Assembly: GCA_024232355.1 (NCBI GenBank)
Contig: JAAEPW010000093.1
Location: 1-24,502, forward strand
Direction of reading: 5' to 3'
Source: Chloroflexota bacterium
Lineage (GTDB): Bacteria > Chloroflexota > Anaerolineae > B4-G1
Length of the DNA: 24,502 nt
The position numbers and the translations under genes are program-made. Position 1 is the stretch's first letter, and each line of letters starts with the position of its first letter. The notes under the pieces were generated by a model, which worked only from the letters and a program-made list of their open reading frames with translations, was not told the origin of the DNA and made no database searches. Below are positions 17,602-24,502 of this stretch, piece after piece.

Positions 17602-17790
17602 ATGAAATACGGAGAACTTGAAACGGTGAGCATAGTTATGCACGTAGAACTGGCGCGAAAACTGCGCATATTAGCAGCTATTGAAGATAAGTCACGCAGT
17701 AGACTCGTGCGTGAAATTCTAGTCGCCCATCTAAAAGACAACGACCATATAACAGATGGTTTACTAGAATATTACAAATCACCTAGCTAG
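17602..17790 (+). CDS. Ribbon-helix-helix (CopG/Arc-like) DNA-binding protein
   Basis: This 62-residue protein starts at ATG 17602 behind GGAGGT at 17592-17597. Residues about 8-44 have the RHH layout: strand TVSIVMHV, helix A ELARKLRILAAIEDK, turn SRSR, and helix B LVREILVAHLKDN. Such proteins dimerise through the strand and bind operators. It lies between tail tube and tail chaperone genes in the same direction, in a spot where only virion genes are expected. It may repress its own promoter or a late/host promoter. No toxin partner is adjacent, so a toxin-antitoxin role is not supported. Confidence 0.7.
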   Translation: MKYGELETVSIVMHVELARKLRILAAIEDKSRSRLVREILVAHLKDNDHITDGLLEYYKSPS

Positions 17791-17797
17791 GAGCACA

Positions 17798-18049
17798 ATG
17801 AACTTACTCGAAGTTAATCAACGCAAACTCGAAGCCTACGAAACGGCGCTTGTGAAGTCACGCGAGGAACTAATGAGTGCGGCGCAATTCAACCGCATCG
17901 TGCTAGAAGCCGCAGCCGTGGGCGGGGTCGTTGCCGACCTGCCTACCGACCTGGGCGATCTGAAACCGTGGCAAGTTGCGGATTGGTCTGTCAAAGTCCT
18001 GGAGCACGTCGAAGCAGCAAAGCAGCCACCATCCACGGGGGAATCGTAG
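17798..18049 (+). CDS. Tail assembly chaperone, short form (gpG-like)
   Basis: This 83-residue helical protein is preceded by TAGGAG. It has the place and size of the lambda gpG equivalent, just upstream of the tape measure gene. It is acidic and helical (NLLEVNQRKLEAYETAL, SREELMSAAQFNRIVLEAAA) and ends PPSTGES. Short and frameshifted forms together bind the tape measure protein and recruit tube subunits. A GGGGGAA slippery stretch lies four codons before its stop. Confidence 0.7.
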   Translation: MNLLEVNQRKLEAYETALVKSREELMSAAQFNRIVLEAAAVGGVVADLPTDLGDLKPWQVADWSVKVLEHVEAAKQPPSTGES

Positions 18050-18318
18050 GGGCGGCGCGTTGCGCGTTGAACGATACGCGGCCGCCTGCGATCCTCTCCG
18101 AGTATTGGCGCTTTCAACGCTACGGCCTACCGCCAAACGCGGGTGGGCAGCGCGATCAGCCCGTGCGCTGGTTCGACAATGCACACGTCCTGGATACCGT
18201 ATACCGGGCCTTTGCACTGTACAAACAGCGCGTACCAGGCAAGGAAGCCGCGTGGTATAAGGCGCATCCAGCAGAAGCGCGCATCATAGGCAAACTGAGG
18301 GAATTAGTATGGGCATAG
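17798..18318 (+). CDS. Tail assembly chaperone, -1 frameshift product (gpGT-like)
   Basis: A -1 shift at the slippery G GGG GAA (18037-18043) would join the first 81-82 codons to the overlapping frame ending at 18318, giving about 173 residues. The added part is Trp/Tyr/Arg-rich (PPAILSEYWRFQRYGLPPNA, GGQRDQPVRWFDNAH, YKQRVPGKEAAWYK), typical of the T region that contacts tube protein. That frame has no ATG after the shift and no SD of its own. A hairpin 7 bases downstream supports a programmed shift. Confidence 0.7.
18037..18086 (+). promoter_or_regulatory. Programmed -1 frameshift signal (slippery G-run plus stem-loop)
   Basis: The heptamer G GGG GAA spans 18037-18043 in the zero frame (codons GGG 18038-18040 and GAA 18041-18043). 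After a 7-base spacer, GGCGGC at 18051-18056 pairs with GCCGCC at 18081-18086, and GCGT (18057-18060) pairs with ACGC (18076-18079), giving about 10 bp with one bulge. Slippery site, spacer and stem match the layout of known -1 frameshift sites. Confidence 0.7.
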
Positions 18319-20057
18319 GTGGTGGTGCGGCAAAGTTGCAAATTATCATAGACGCGCAGAATAAGGCGTCGGACGAACTTAAGGAACTGCAAAACGAACT
18401 AAAAAATACGGCAAAGGTAGCGCCCAAGGCAAGTAAGGGCGTTACCAGTTTCAGCGGGTCATTGAAATCGCTAGCCGTAAATGCCGGAATTGTTGTCGGT
18501 GGTCTCGCTGCTGTTGGTGTTGTGGCTAAAAAGGCGTTTGAGTTCGCGGCAGAGGGCGCACTGGCCCAGCGCATTGAGAACACATTCACCACAATATCGG
18601 GCGGCGCAGAAATGGCCGCGTCAAATCTGGAAACGTTGCGCTCCGCTACCCGTGGGGCCGTCTCTGACACCGAACTAATGGAAGGTGCAACTAATGTTTT
18701 AGCGTTGGGCCTGGCTAGCACGTCAGAGGAAATGGCAAACATCACGCGCAACGTCGCCGCATTAGGGCAAAAGTTCGGCGGCACTATGCAGGTGTTCCAG
18801 CTTATGATGAGTAACAAGTCATTGGCGCGGGTGGACTCGTTCGGCTTGGGTGTAAAGGAAGTAACCGACAAGATCAAAGAATTTACTGATGCGGGTATGG
18901 ATGCCGACAAAGCATTCGACACCGCTGTCTTAGAGTCGATGAACGAGAAATTCGAGGAGTTAGGCGGCTCCGCTGATGACGGAGCACTAGCGATTGAACG
19001 GATGGCCGCTTCAGCACTTAACCTATCTGACGTACTAAAGAAAGCAGCGGCTCCCGCCGCCAGTAATTTTGCAGACGTCGCAGGGTCGCTAATGACGTCC
19101 CTTGCTGACGCGATTAAATTACAAAATGAGTTCAACGAGTCGGGAAAGTTTGGCGGTTTTACCTGGGTTGCCTACGGGGATGCGGTGGGGGGTTTTGTCA
19201 AAGAACAAGACGCGGCAAATGATCAAACAGAAACAATGACAGCGCGAATGGCCGACGCACAACAACAAGTAAGAATGATGGCCGGGGCGCAAAGCCAACT
19301 ATACGAACAAATGTACCGCACACGCACAGTATCCGAGGAAATGGTTGTCCAACAATTCCGGGTGACTGACGCAATGCGGGACGCCAGCGGCGCGATCATC
19401 AATTCTGCGGAAGCCTTCAATCAGTACAATGACGCGCTTTCCGCAACCGGCACGGACGGACTAGAGAGGATGCGCGACGCCGCTGCTGAGGCAAAAACAC
19501 AATTTCTACTAGCTGGCGAAGCACTCGGGGAAATGAGCGAGCGTCAACTTGCGTTTGAAATTATCCAGGGTTTCAGGGACGCAGGGATGGCAGGGCAAGA
19601 GCTTGCCGACGCAACAGACGAGGTACTTACACGGTTCGGGCTATTAGACGAGAACGAGCGGGCCGCGCAAAAAGCGATTGATAATATCGGGGCTGCTATG
19701 GATCGCGGCGCTATAAACACCGCGACAATGGTCGAACGTATTCGCGGTATCAAGAGCGCGCTGGACAGCTTGCCGAACTTCAAACAGATCATCATAGAAA
19801 TCGAGGAGCGCCGCAAATTCACACAAGAGGCGTTGTCGGAATCATTAGAAGATATGTGGACAGAGGGAATGGCCGTCGGCGGTGTATCCCGTGGCGGTAG
19901 AATGATGGTGGGTGAACGTGGGCCAGAGGAAGTGATTCTCCCCACAGGCGCAACCGTAAACAACAACCAAGTAACGAACAACAATTACAACACAACCGTT
20001 AACACCAGGGCGACAAGTGGCACGTACACTCAAGACATAGCCTGGGCAAGGATGTAA
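18309..20057 (+). CDS. Tail tape measure protein
   Basis: This 582-residue protein starts at ATG 18309, overlapping the chaperone T frame by 10 bases. It is largely alpha-helical: an N-terminal coiled region (QIIIDAQNKASDELKELQNE), a hydrophobic segment at about 55-73 (LAVNAGIVVGGLAAVGVVA), and long polar helices. The typical tape-measure ending is GGVSRGGRMMVGERGPEEVI, then LPTGATVNNN and an Asn/Thr-rich tail. It sets tail length and is ejected with DNA. At 582 residues, and assuming about 0.15 nm per helical residue, the tail would be around 85-90 nm, on the short side for siphoviruses. No lytic domain is seen in it. Confidence 0.85.
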   Translation: MGIGGGAAKLQIIIDAQNKASDELKELQNELKNTAKVAPKASKGVTSFSGSLKSLAVNAGIVVGGLAAVGVVAKKAFEFAAEGALAQRIENTFTTISGGAEMAASNLETLRSATRGAVSDTELMEGATNVLALGLASTSEEMANITRNVAALGQKFGGTMQVFQLMMSNKSLARVDSFGLGVKEVTDKIKEFTDAGMDADKAFDTAVLESMNEKFEELGGSADDGALAIERMAASALNLSDVLKKAAAPAASNFADVAGSLMTSLADAIKLQNEFNESGKFGGFTWVAYGDAVGGFVKEQDAANDQTETMTARMADAQQQVRMMAGAQSQLYEQMYRTRTVSEEMVVQQFRVTDAMRDASGAIINSAEAFNQYNDALSATGTDGLERMRDAAAEAKTQFLLAGEALGEMSERQLAFEIIQGFRDAGMAGQELADATDEVLTRFGLLDENERAAQKAIDNIGAAMDRGAINTATMVERIRGIKSALDSLPNFKQIIIEIEERRKFTQEALSESLEDMWTEGMAVGGVSRGGRMMVGERGPEEVILPTGATVNNNQVTNNNYNTTVNTRATSGTYTQDIAWARM

Positions 20058-20061
20058 ACAA

Positions 20062-22563
20062 ATGGGCGACTTCAAAGCCATAGTACCGCAAGCATCAACG
20101 AACATACTCGAAAATCCGCAATTCTACGACAACATCACCGACGATTGGACACAGAACGAGGCCGGCGCGGGTGGTGTGTGGACGTGGGACAACACGGCAA
20201 ACTTCATCGGACGCGCCTCCGCGAAAATCACCGCCGGAAATGACCGCACTTCGTTATACAATGACGTCACAGTTGAGAACGGTGAAACGATTTATGTGCA
20301 AGCGATGGCCTACGAAACCACAGCGGCACACGCTCAAATCTCACTGTACGACACGACCACGCCAGCCGGACGGGGTACGGCGACCGGGGCGGCACTTAAC
20401 GAGTGGGAATTATTGGAAGTAGCCGCCTGGACGAACACCACGGGCGGCGCTGTCACGGTGCGGGTGTATCTCAACAACAATGCCGACGATTCATCTTCGA
20501 ACGTGTGGTTCGATGCGGTGCAAGTGGAAATTGACACCACCGACCACACGACCTACATCGACGGAGACCAGCCGGGGTGCGAGTGGAACGGGGCGCGGCA
20601 CAATTCCACAGCGACGCGCAGCGGTTCCAGTCGAGCCGGGGGGATCGTCAAAGACATAGGCGACGACTACAATTTCGATATCGAGGGCGTCATCGGTTTC
20701 GGGATGGCTCCTCGGGCAACATCGATAGATGGTTATTCAGCGCAACCCGGCGGGAAGTTGAACAACAGTGTCAGGACTCCGAGAACCTTCACAATGACGG
20801 GGATACTCACGGGTACGTCGATGGCCGACTTCCACGCCAAACGCAACGCACTTGTGGACCTGTTCAACCCGGAGGCATACCCACAGACGGCGAACGGCGA
20901 CCAGTTGGTGACGTTTCGCTATACAGGCGCTGACACACCCAAGACGATCCGCGCACAGTATGAAATAGGCTTGGGCGGTAATCGCAACTTCAAATCTCCC
21001 CAAGCTGAACGGATGGCGCTCCGCTTCTCCGCACCTGACCCGAATTTCTACGAGTACGGCAACAGCGCACAACTCCTGGACGTACACGATACGGCAACGC
21101 TGCGTTATGTGGCGGGGCGGTTGAAGTCTACCGGGCAGTGGGATGACTTGGGGCTTACGTCCAACCCTACGACAAACGGGCTTATTATTGACGTATGTGT
21201 GGCAAGTGATAAATCCGTTTATTATGCTGGTTTCTATGATGGATTAGACGGGGTGGCGGGGCGCGACAATATCGCCCGTTACATTCCAAATACGGACACC
21301 TGGCAGACGCTAGTAGGGGCCAGCGACGTTAACGCGACGGTTGCAGTAGTCAAAGAAGGGCCGGACAAGAAAATCTATATCGGCGGTTCTTTTACACAAG
21401 TTAACGGCGATGCGGGCGGGGATGCGGACTATATTATTGTCTACGACCCTGCAACGGATGCGTGGGAAAAGTTAGGCGTACCCAACGCAGTCGGGGCGAC
21501 CATTACCGCAGTCGATGATATGGCTTGGGACAGCGCTGGGAATCTGTACGTAGTCGGTTCGTTTGTAAAATTTGCGAATGTGGCAAATGCCGACTGTATA
21601 GCGAAATGGGATGGCTCCGCGTGGGCGGCGGTGGGTGCGACGGGCCTAATTATCACGGACGACTTACGCGCAATTGCTATCGACAGCGATGATAATATTT
21701 TTGTGGGTGGTGCGGCGCTCAATATCGGCGGCGACGCCAATGCCGATTATTGGGCATGGTGGAATGGCTCCGCATGGGCGGCGGTGGATGATATATCCCT
21801 CAATGGCCTGGTACGCGATATGACTTTCGATGAGTCGGGCGTGCTCTACGTGGCGACCGACGCGACGAACGTTGACAGCGTTACCGGGGCCGATTACGTT
21901 TTCGCCTGGACGGGCACGGCAGTCGAGGCGCTGGGCGACGGTGTATCCGCAGCGGTGTACCGTATATACATTGCTCCAGACGGTAGAATCTGGATAACAG
22001 GCGCGTTCGCAACTGTGGGTGATTCACTGGACGCTGAAGCGGTGGCAATCTGGAACGGTAGTAGTTGGGCGCCGGCTGACATAAACACACCCAGCACTAT
22101 TATTGGTGGACTGGCCTTCGGGGTGGCAGATGCGACGGTGGCGGAAAACTACGACGTTTATCTAGGGTTCAGCGACACCGGCTCCGGCTACTTCTCCGGA
22201 TCCACCACCGTCACGAACAACGGCAGCGCCACGGCATACCCTGACTTCACCATCCACCGCAGCGGGGGCACATCGGCGCGGCTCGTGTCCATCCGCAATG
22301 AGACGACGGGAAAAACGCTATCGTGTGACTATTCGCTGGTTGACGGGGAAACCCTGACCATCTACACACACCCAGACTTACAAGGCGCGGTTTCATCCTT
22401 CTATGGCCCACGACCTGGCGCGATCCTAGCGGGAAGTGATGAGGGCAAATTCGAGCTATTGCCGGGGGCCAACAATATCACGGCCTTCGTCGATATGGTG
22501 GGGCCGCCGACCATCACGGCGTTTGCTTTGTGGCGGGATGGTTTCGACGGAGTAGATGACTGA
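20062..22563 (+). CDS. Distal tail protein (Dit) with CBM-like domain and inserted seven-repeat beta-propeller
   Basis: This 833-residue protein is far longer than a classical Dit (about 250-300). Residues about 12-185 form a CBM4/9-like jelly roll (NILENPQF, the WTWDNTANFIGRASAKI core, VWFDAVQVE, TYIDGD). Residues about 193-335 match the Sipho_tail/Dit N-domain (PGGKLNNSVRTPRTFTMTG, ADFHAKRNALVDLFNP, FSAPDPNFYEYG). Residues about 345-690 hold seven repeats of about 45-50 residues, each ending in an xxxWxxSxWxxVG-like strand (WDGSAWAAVG, WNGSAWAAVD, WNGSSWAPAD), a likely seven-bladed propeller. Residues about 700-833 resemble the Dit C-terminal beta domain (SSFYGPRPGAILAGSDEG). Dit hexamers join the tube to the hub. 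The extra domains probably bind host surface glycans or protein. Confidence 0.8.
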   Translation: MGDFKAIVPQASTNILENPQFYDNITDDWTQNEAGAGGVWTWDNTANFIGRASAKITAGNDRTSLYNDVTVENGETIYVQAMAYETTAAHAQISLYDTTTPAGRGTATGAALNEWELLEVAAWTNTTGGAVTVRVYLNNNADDSSSNVWFDAVQVEIDTTDHTTYIDGDQPGCEWNGARHNSTATRSGSSRAGGIVKDIGDDYNFDIEGVIGFGMAPRATSIDGYSAQPGGKLNNSVRTPRTFTMTGILTGTSMADFHAKRNALVDLFNPEAYPQTANGDQLVTFRYTGADTPKTIRAQYEIGLGGNRNFKSPQAERMALRFSAPDPNFYEYGNSAQLLDVHDTATLRYVAGRLKSTGQWDDLGLTSNPTTNGLIIDVCVASDKSVYYAGFYDGLDGVAGRDNIARYIPNTDTWQTLVGASDVNATVAVVKEGPDKKIYIGGSFTQVNGDAGGDADYIIVYDPATDAWEKLGVPNAVGATITAVDDMAWDSAGNLYVVGSFVKFANVANADCIAKWDGSAWAAVGATGLIITDDLRAIAIDSDDNIFVGGAALNIGGDANADYWAWWNGSAWAAVDDISLNGLVRDMTFDESGVLYVATDATNVDSVTGADYVFAWTGTAVEALGDGVSAAVYRIYIAPDGRIWITGAFATVGDSLDAEAVAIWNGSSWAPADINTPSTIIGGLAFGVADATVAENYDVYLGFSDTGSGYFSGSTTVTNNGSATAYPDFTIHRSGGTSARLVSIRNETTGKTLSCDYSLVDGETLTIYTHPDLQGAVSSFYGPRPGAILAGSDEGKFELLPGANNITAFVDMVGPPTITAFALWRDGFDGVDD

Positions 22564-23708
22564 TGGCCGAGTATAGTCTGTATCTATGCAACGACCGGGG
22601 CAAGCGGATGAAGCTATTGAACAACTTCCGCAGTTTTAGAGCGGGCAAGGCGATCAACGCCACGGCTCCGTTTTCGCTGGCGCTCGAAACGCCCTCGGAC
22701 ATTCGCACCCTACAAAATTATAACTATGTTATCAACAACATCCGCCCCGATTGGACGGTGCAAGTGTGGAGCAAAACACGCGGGGCGGCGAGTTTGTGGA
22801 ATAGTTACTTTGTACTGCGTTGGGGCTTTGCGCAAGGGGACAGCGGCGAAGAGGTGTTCAGCCTCGGGGGGTACGACGCCAGCCAACTACTCGTGCGGCG
22901 CGTGGTCGCGGCAAAGGCTGAGGAAGTACAAGCGAAAATGACCGACAACGCCGACGATATGATGAAAGCCATAGCCACCGACGCAATGCAGGACGACGCC
23001 GACCCGGTGCCGACCAGTGGCACGCGGGCCTGGGGGGATCTGAGTGTGCAAGGCGACAAGGGCAACGCTCCGAGTATCAGCCTTGAGTTCTCGTTCGATA
23101 GTCTGCTAACGCTATCCGGTGGGGGGCTTCTCCCCAAGATCGCCAACGCCAGCCGTGAGAATGGCACCGACCTATTTTTTGCCGTGGTCCCGGCGACCGT
23201 ATCCACAAAGGCGATAACGTACCAGTTTCGGACATACACCGGGCAGCCGGGGCGCGATCTGACTTCCTCGGTGGTATTCGACGCCGACGCGGGGACGCTG
23301 GAAGGATGGGCGTTGACATACGATTACACAGATTCACGCAATTGCATCTACGCGCTAGGGCAAGGTGTGACGGATGATCGAAAAGTGGAACAGGTTTATA
23401 ACGACTATGGGTATAAGCGGAGCTATTGGGGCCGTTGTGAAGGCACGATAAATGCCAACACTACCGGAGACGATCAACTGGAAGCGGTGGGGTATGATGA
23501 ACTAGCTGAGGGACGGGCTAAAATTATCTTGACAGGTAAACCCGTGTCACGACAAGGGCAACAGTTTGGGCGGCATTACCAGGTAGGCGACAAAGTAACC
23601 GCAAAGGCGAAAGGGCAGCAGTTCTCCGCACTGGTCTGGTCGGCGGTGGTCGGGCAGGATGAGGCGGGGCGCGTCACTGAGGATGTGAGGTTAGACTACC
23701 GTGAGTGA
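22563..23708 (+). CDS. Tail hub / Tal-like protein (gp37-like)
   Basis: This 381-residue protein starts at a TGATG overlap with the Dit gene. The N-terminal part (LYLCNDRGKRMKLLNNFRSF, then APFSLALETPSDIR) and the VFSLGGYDASQLLVRRVVAA segment match the general pattern of ReqiPepy6 gp37-like / gp27-like hub proteins. A central helical region leads to a beta domain with GWALTYDYTDSRNCIYALGQ and a C-terminal VGDKVTAKAKGQQFSALVWS strand set. Hubs close the tail tube tip and open on adsorption. It lacks the long C-terminal extension or peptidase domain often found in Tal proteins. Confidence 0.72.
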   Translation: MAEYSLYLCNDRGKRMKLLNNFRSFRAGKAINATAPFSLALETPSDIRTLQNYNYVINNIRPDWTVQVWSKTRGAASLWNSYFVLRWGFAQGDSGEEVFSLGGYDASQLLVRRVVAAKAEEVQAKMTDNADDMMKAIATDAMQDDADPVPTSGTRAWGDLSVQGDKGNAPSISLEFSFDSLLTLSGGGLLPKIANASRENGTDLFFAVVPATVSTKAITYQFRTYTGQPGRDLTSSVVFDADAGTLEGWALTYDYTDSRNCIYALGQGVTDDRKVEQVYNDYGYKRSYWGRCEGTINANTTGDDQLEAVGYDELAEGRAKIILTGKPVSRQGQQFGRHYQVGDKVTAKAKGQQFSALVWSAVVGQDEAGRVTEDVRLDYRE

Positions 23709-23913
23709 GCTTATCGACTGGATCAAACGACTCGAGCGCCGTATCGAGAATGCCGACCGGGGCAACCCGTCACAGTACAAAGGCACGTCAGCCGGGGACT
23801 TTACCACGGCCACACTACCGCATCACGGTGATTATGGTTTCCAGACTACCGACAACGAACTGCAAATGAATTGTAACGGCACGATCCGTGCGGTGGCCAT
23901 GGCGACATTGTAG
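23701..23913 (+). CDS. Small tail-tip protein, coiled-coil start
   Basis: This 70-residue protein starts at GTG 23701, overlapping the hub gene by 8 bases. A short charged helix (SELIDWIKRLERRIENADRG) is followed by Gly/Thr/His-rich beta segments, DYGFQTTDNELQMNCNGTIR. This resembles the head-binding start of a trimeric fibre, but there is no receptor domain. It may be a minimal tip or an adaptor for fibre genes elsewhere, such as those at the left end. It is the last gene before the terminator. Confidence 0.6.
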   Translation: MSELIDWIKRLERRIENADRGNPSQYKGTSAGDFTTATLPHHGDYGFQTTDNELQMNCNGTIRAVAMATL

Positions 23914-23924
23914 CCACGCACCGC

Positions 23925-23958
23925 AAAACCGCCGGGCTAGTGACGCCCGGCGGTTTTT
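23925..23958 (+). terminator. Strong bidirectional intrinsic terminator
   Basis: CCGCCGGGC at 23929-23937 pairs perfectly with GCCCGGCGG at 23945-23953 around a 7-base loop. It is flanked by AAAA on the left and TTTTT (23954-23958) on the right, so the hairpin can end transcription from both strands. It closes the plus-strand structural operon and the convergent minus-strand genes. Confidence 0.9.
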
Positions 23959-24025
23959 ACACAACAATTTTATAGACTCGATATTCCCCTCCTATGCTCG
24001 GTCTCCGACAAACGCCAAGTCAAAG

Positions 24026-24271
24026 TTATCGTTTCGCCTCCTTCAATGCAGATTCCGTGGCGTTGGCTACCGTTTTAGACAGCCAATCCTCTAGCGGCGT
24101 TTCCATTACCTGGTCAACGACATAGATACGTGCAAACTCCACGCCATCCAAACCGCCGTATTCCATCACCTTTTTCCATAATTCCCGCAATGCGGCGTCC
24201 GTCGTTCCCACTTCCAGGCGCACGACTTCGGGGCAGTCGCCTGTGTGCTGTTTAATGTGCGCAATGAACAT
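24026..24271 (-). CDS. Small unknown protein on the convergent strand
   Basis: This 81-residue protein starts at the minus-strand ATG (24269-24271) with a strong SD, AGGAGG, seven bases upstream (24279-24284). A TTG two codons earlier is a worse start. It begins MFIAHIKQHTGDCPEVVRLE and has an alpha/beta pattern with VEFARIYVVDQVMETPLEDW. No family is recognised. It is convergent with the late operon and probably belongs to an early or lysogeny-type operon. Confidence 0.75.
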   Translation of the reverse strand: MFIAHIKQHTGDCPEVVRLEVGTTDAALRELWKKVMEYGGLDGVEFARIYVVDQVMETPLEDWLSKTVANATESALKEAKR

Positions 24272-24273
24272 CG

Positions 24274-24502
24274 TCAATCCTCCTGTTTGTTGGGTGTCCA
24301 GTTGGGCACGCGGGCTGGGCCGTTAACTGGATCTATGTACCACTGGCCCCACGACGCTTCCCAAAGCCGCCGCTGTAAACAGCCGACCGAGCAGAAAGAG
24401 CCGTGCCGCATTTGCGAAAAGTCGCCGATTTTTACCCCGTCCGGCGAGGTTACGCGGAACCAGTCCCGCGCTTCTTCTCGTTGGGCTATCTCCCCACAAG
24501 AC
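24274..24502 (-). CDS. Partial Cys-containing protein at the right edge
   Basis: An open minus-strand frame enters from the right edge and ends at TGA (24274-24276), giving at least 75 residues. It includes CGEIAQREEARDWFRVTSPD, then GSFCSVGCLQRRLWEASWGQ and a Pro/Asn-rich end. A Cys near the edge with FCSxxC later suggests a small zinc-ribbon. Its stop lies two bases before the ATG of the downstream gene, and its last codons contain that gene's SD. The start lies outside the window. Confidence 0.65.
   Translation of the reverse strand, partial: SCGEIAQREEARDWFRVTSPDGVKIGDFSQMRHGSFCSVGCLQRRLWEASWGQWYIDPVNGPARVPNWTPNKQED

Noticed and set aside
17602..18049. RHH protein and following gene as a toxin-antitoxin pair
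   Set aside because: The downstream gene fits a tail chaperone with a frameshift site; no toxin-like motif is present.
18284..19135. 283-residue minus-strand open frame
   Set aside because: It lies wholly opposite the tape measure gene, is Ser/Ala-rich as expected for an antisense shadow, and has no SD or partner genes on that strand.

Overview
This window is the late (virion) module of a tailed phage or prophage with a long non-contractile tail (siphovirus type). The gene order is terminase small and large subunits, HK97-type portal, MuF-like minor head protein, prohead protease fused to an HK97-fold major capsid protein, decoration-type proteins, head-tail connector, tail terminator, tail tube, tail assembly chaperones, tape measure, Dit, and a Tal/gp37-like tail hub. 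Coding is very dense, with mostly ATGA, TGATG or GTGA overlaps. No tRNA, rRNA, integrase, host gene or CRISPR array was seen. The host therefore cannot be named, and a free phage cannot be told from a prophage. Shine-Dalgarno (SD) sequences of the GGAGG type and an ordinary genetic code indicate a bacterial host.

Layout, left to right: (1) 1-2891: the tail end of an unknown gene, two small membrane-type proteins that look like a lysis pair (coiled-coil and holin-like), a PKD-like protein with 25-residue repeats, a small unknown gene, and a fibre-like beta protein. (2) 2891-3454: a DEDDh 3'-5' exonuclease gene bracketed exactly by a 21-bp direct repeat. (3) 3451-8158: packaging and portal genes, then a MuF protein whose C-terminus carries an HEIGH metallopeptidase motif. 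(4) 8155-9600: five very short or small genes, one of them a likely neck/connector protein. (5) 9640-9682: a terminator-like hairpin. (6) 9699-16545: capsid, decoration and connector genes, including a tandem paralogous pair and two GC-rich intergenic hairpins. (7) 16533-23913: tail genes, with a small ribbon-helix-helix (RHH) regulator set into them and a convincing -1 frameshift site in the chaperone gene. (8) 23925-23958: a strong bidirectional terminator, followed by two small convergent minus-strand genes that belong to another operon.

The genes form one assembly pathway. Terminase packages DNA through the portal into a capsid built from the protease-capsid fusion. The decoration proteins coat it, the connector and tail terminator join head to tail, the chaperones and tape measure set tail length, and the Dit (carrying a carbohydrate-binding-like domain and a seven-repeat propeller) and hub form the adsorption tip. 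The most interesting items are the repeat-bracketed exonuclease cassette, the MuF-metallopeptidase fusion, the strong internal ribosome binding site inside the protease-capsid fusion, and the propeller-bearing Dit. All family calls were made by reading the sequence; no database search was run.
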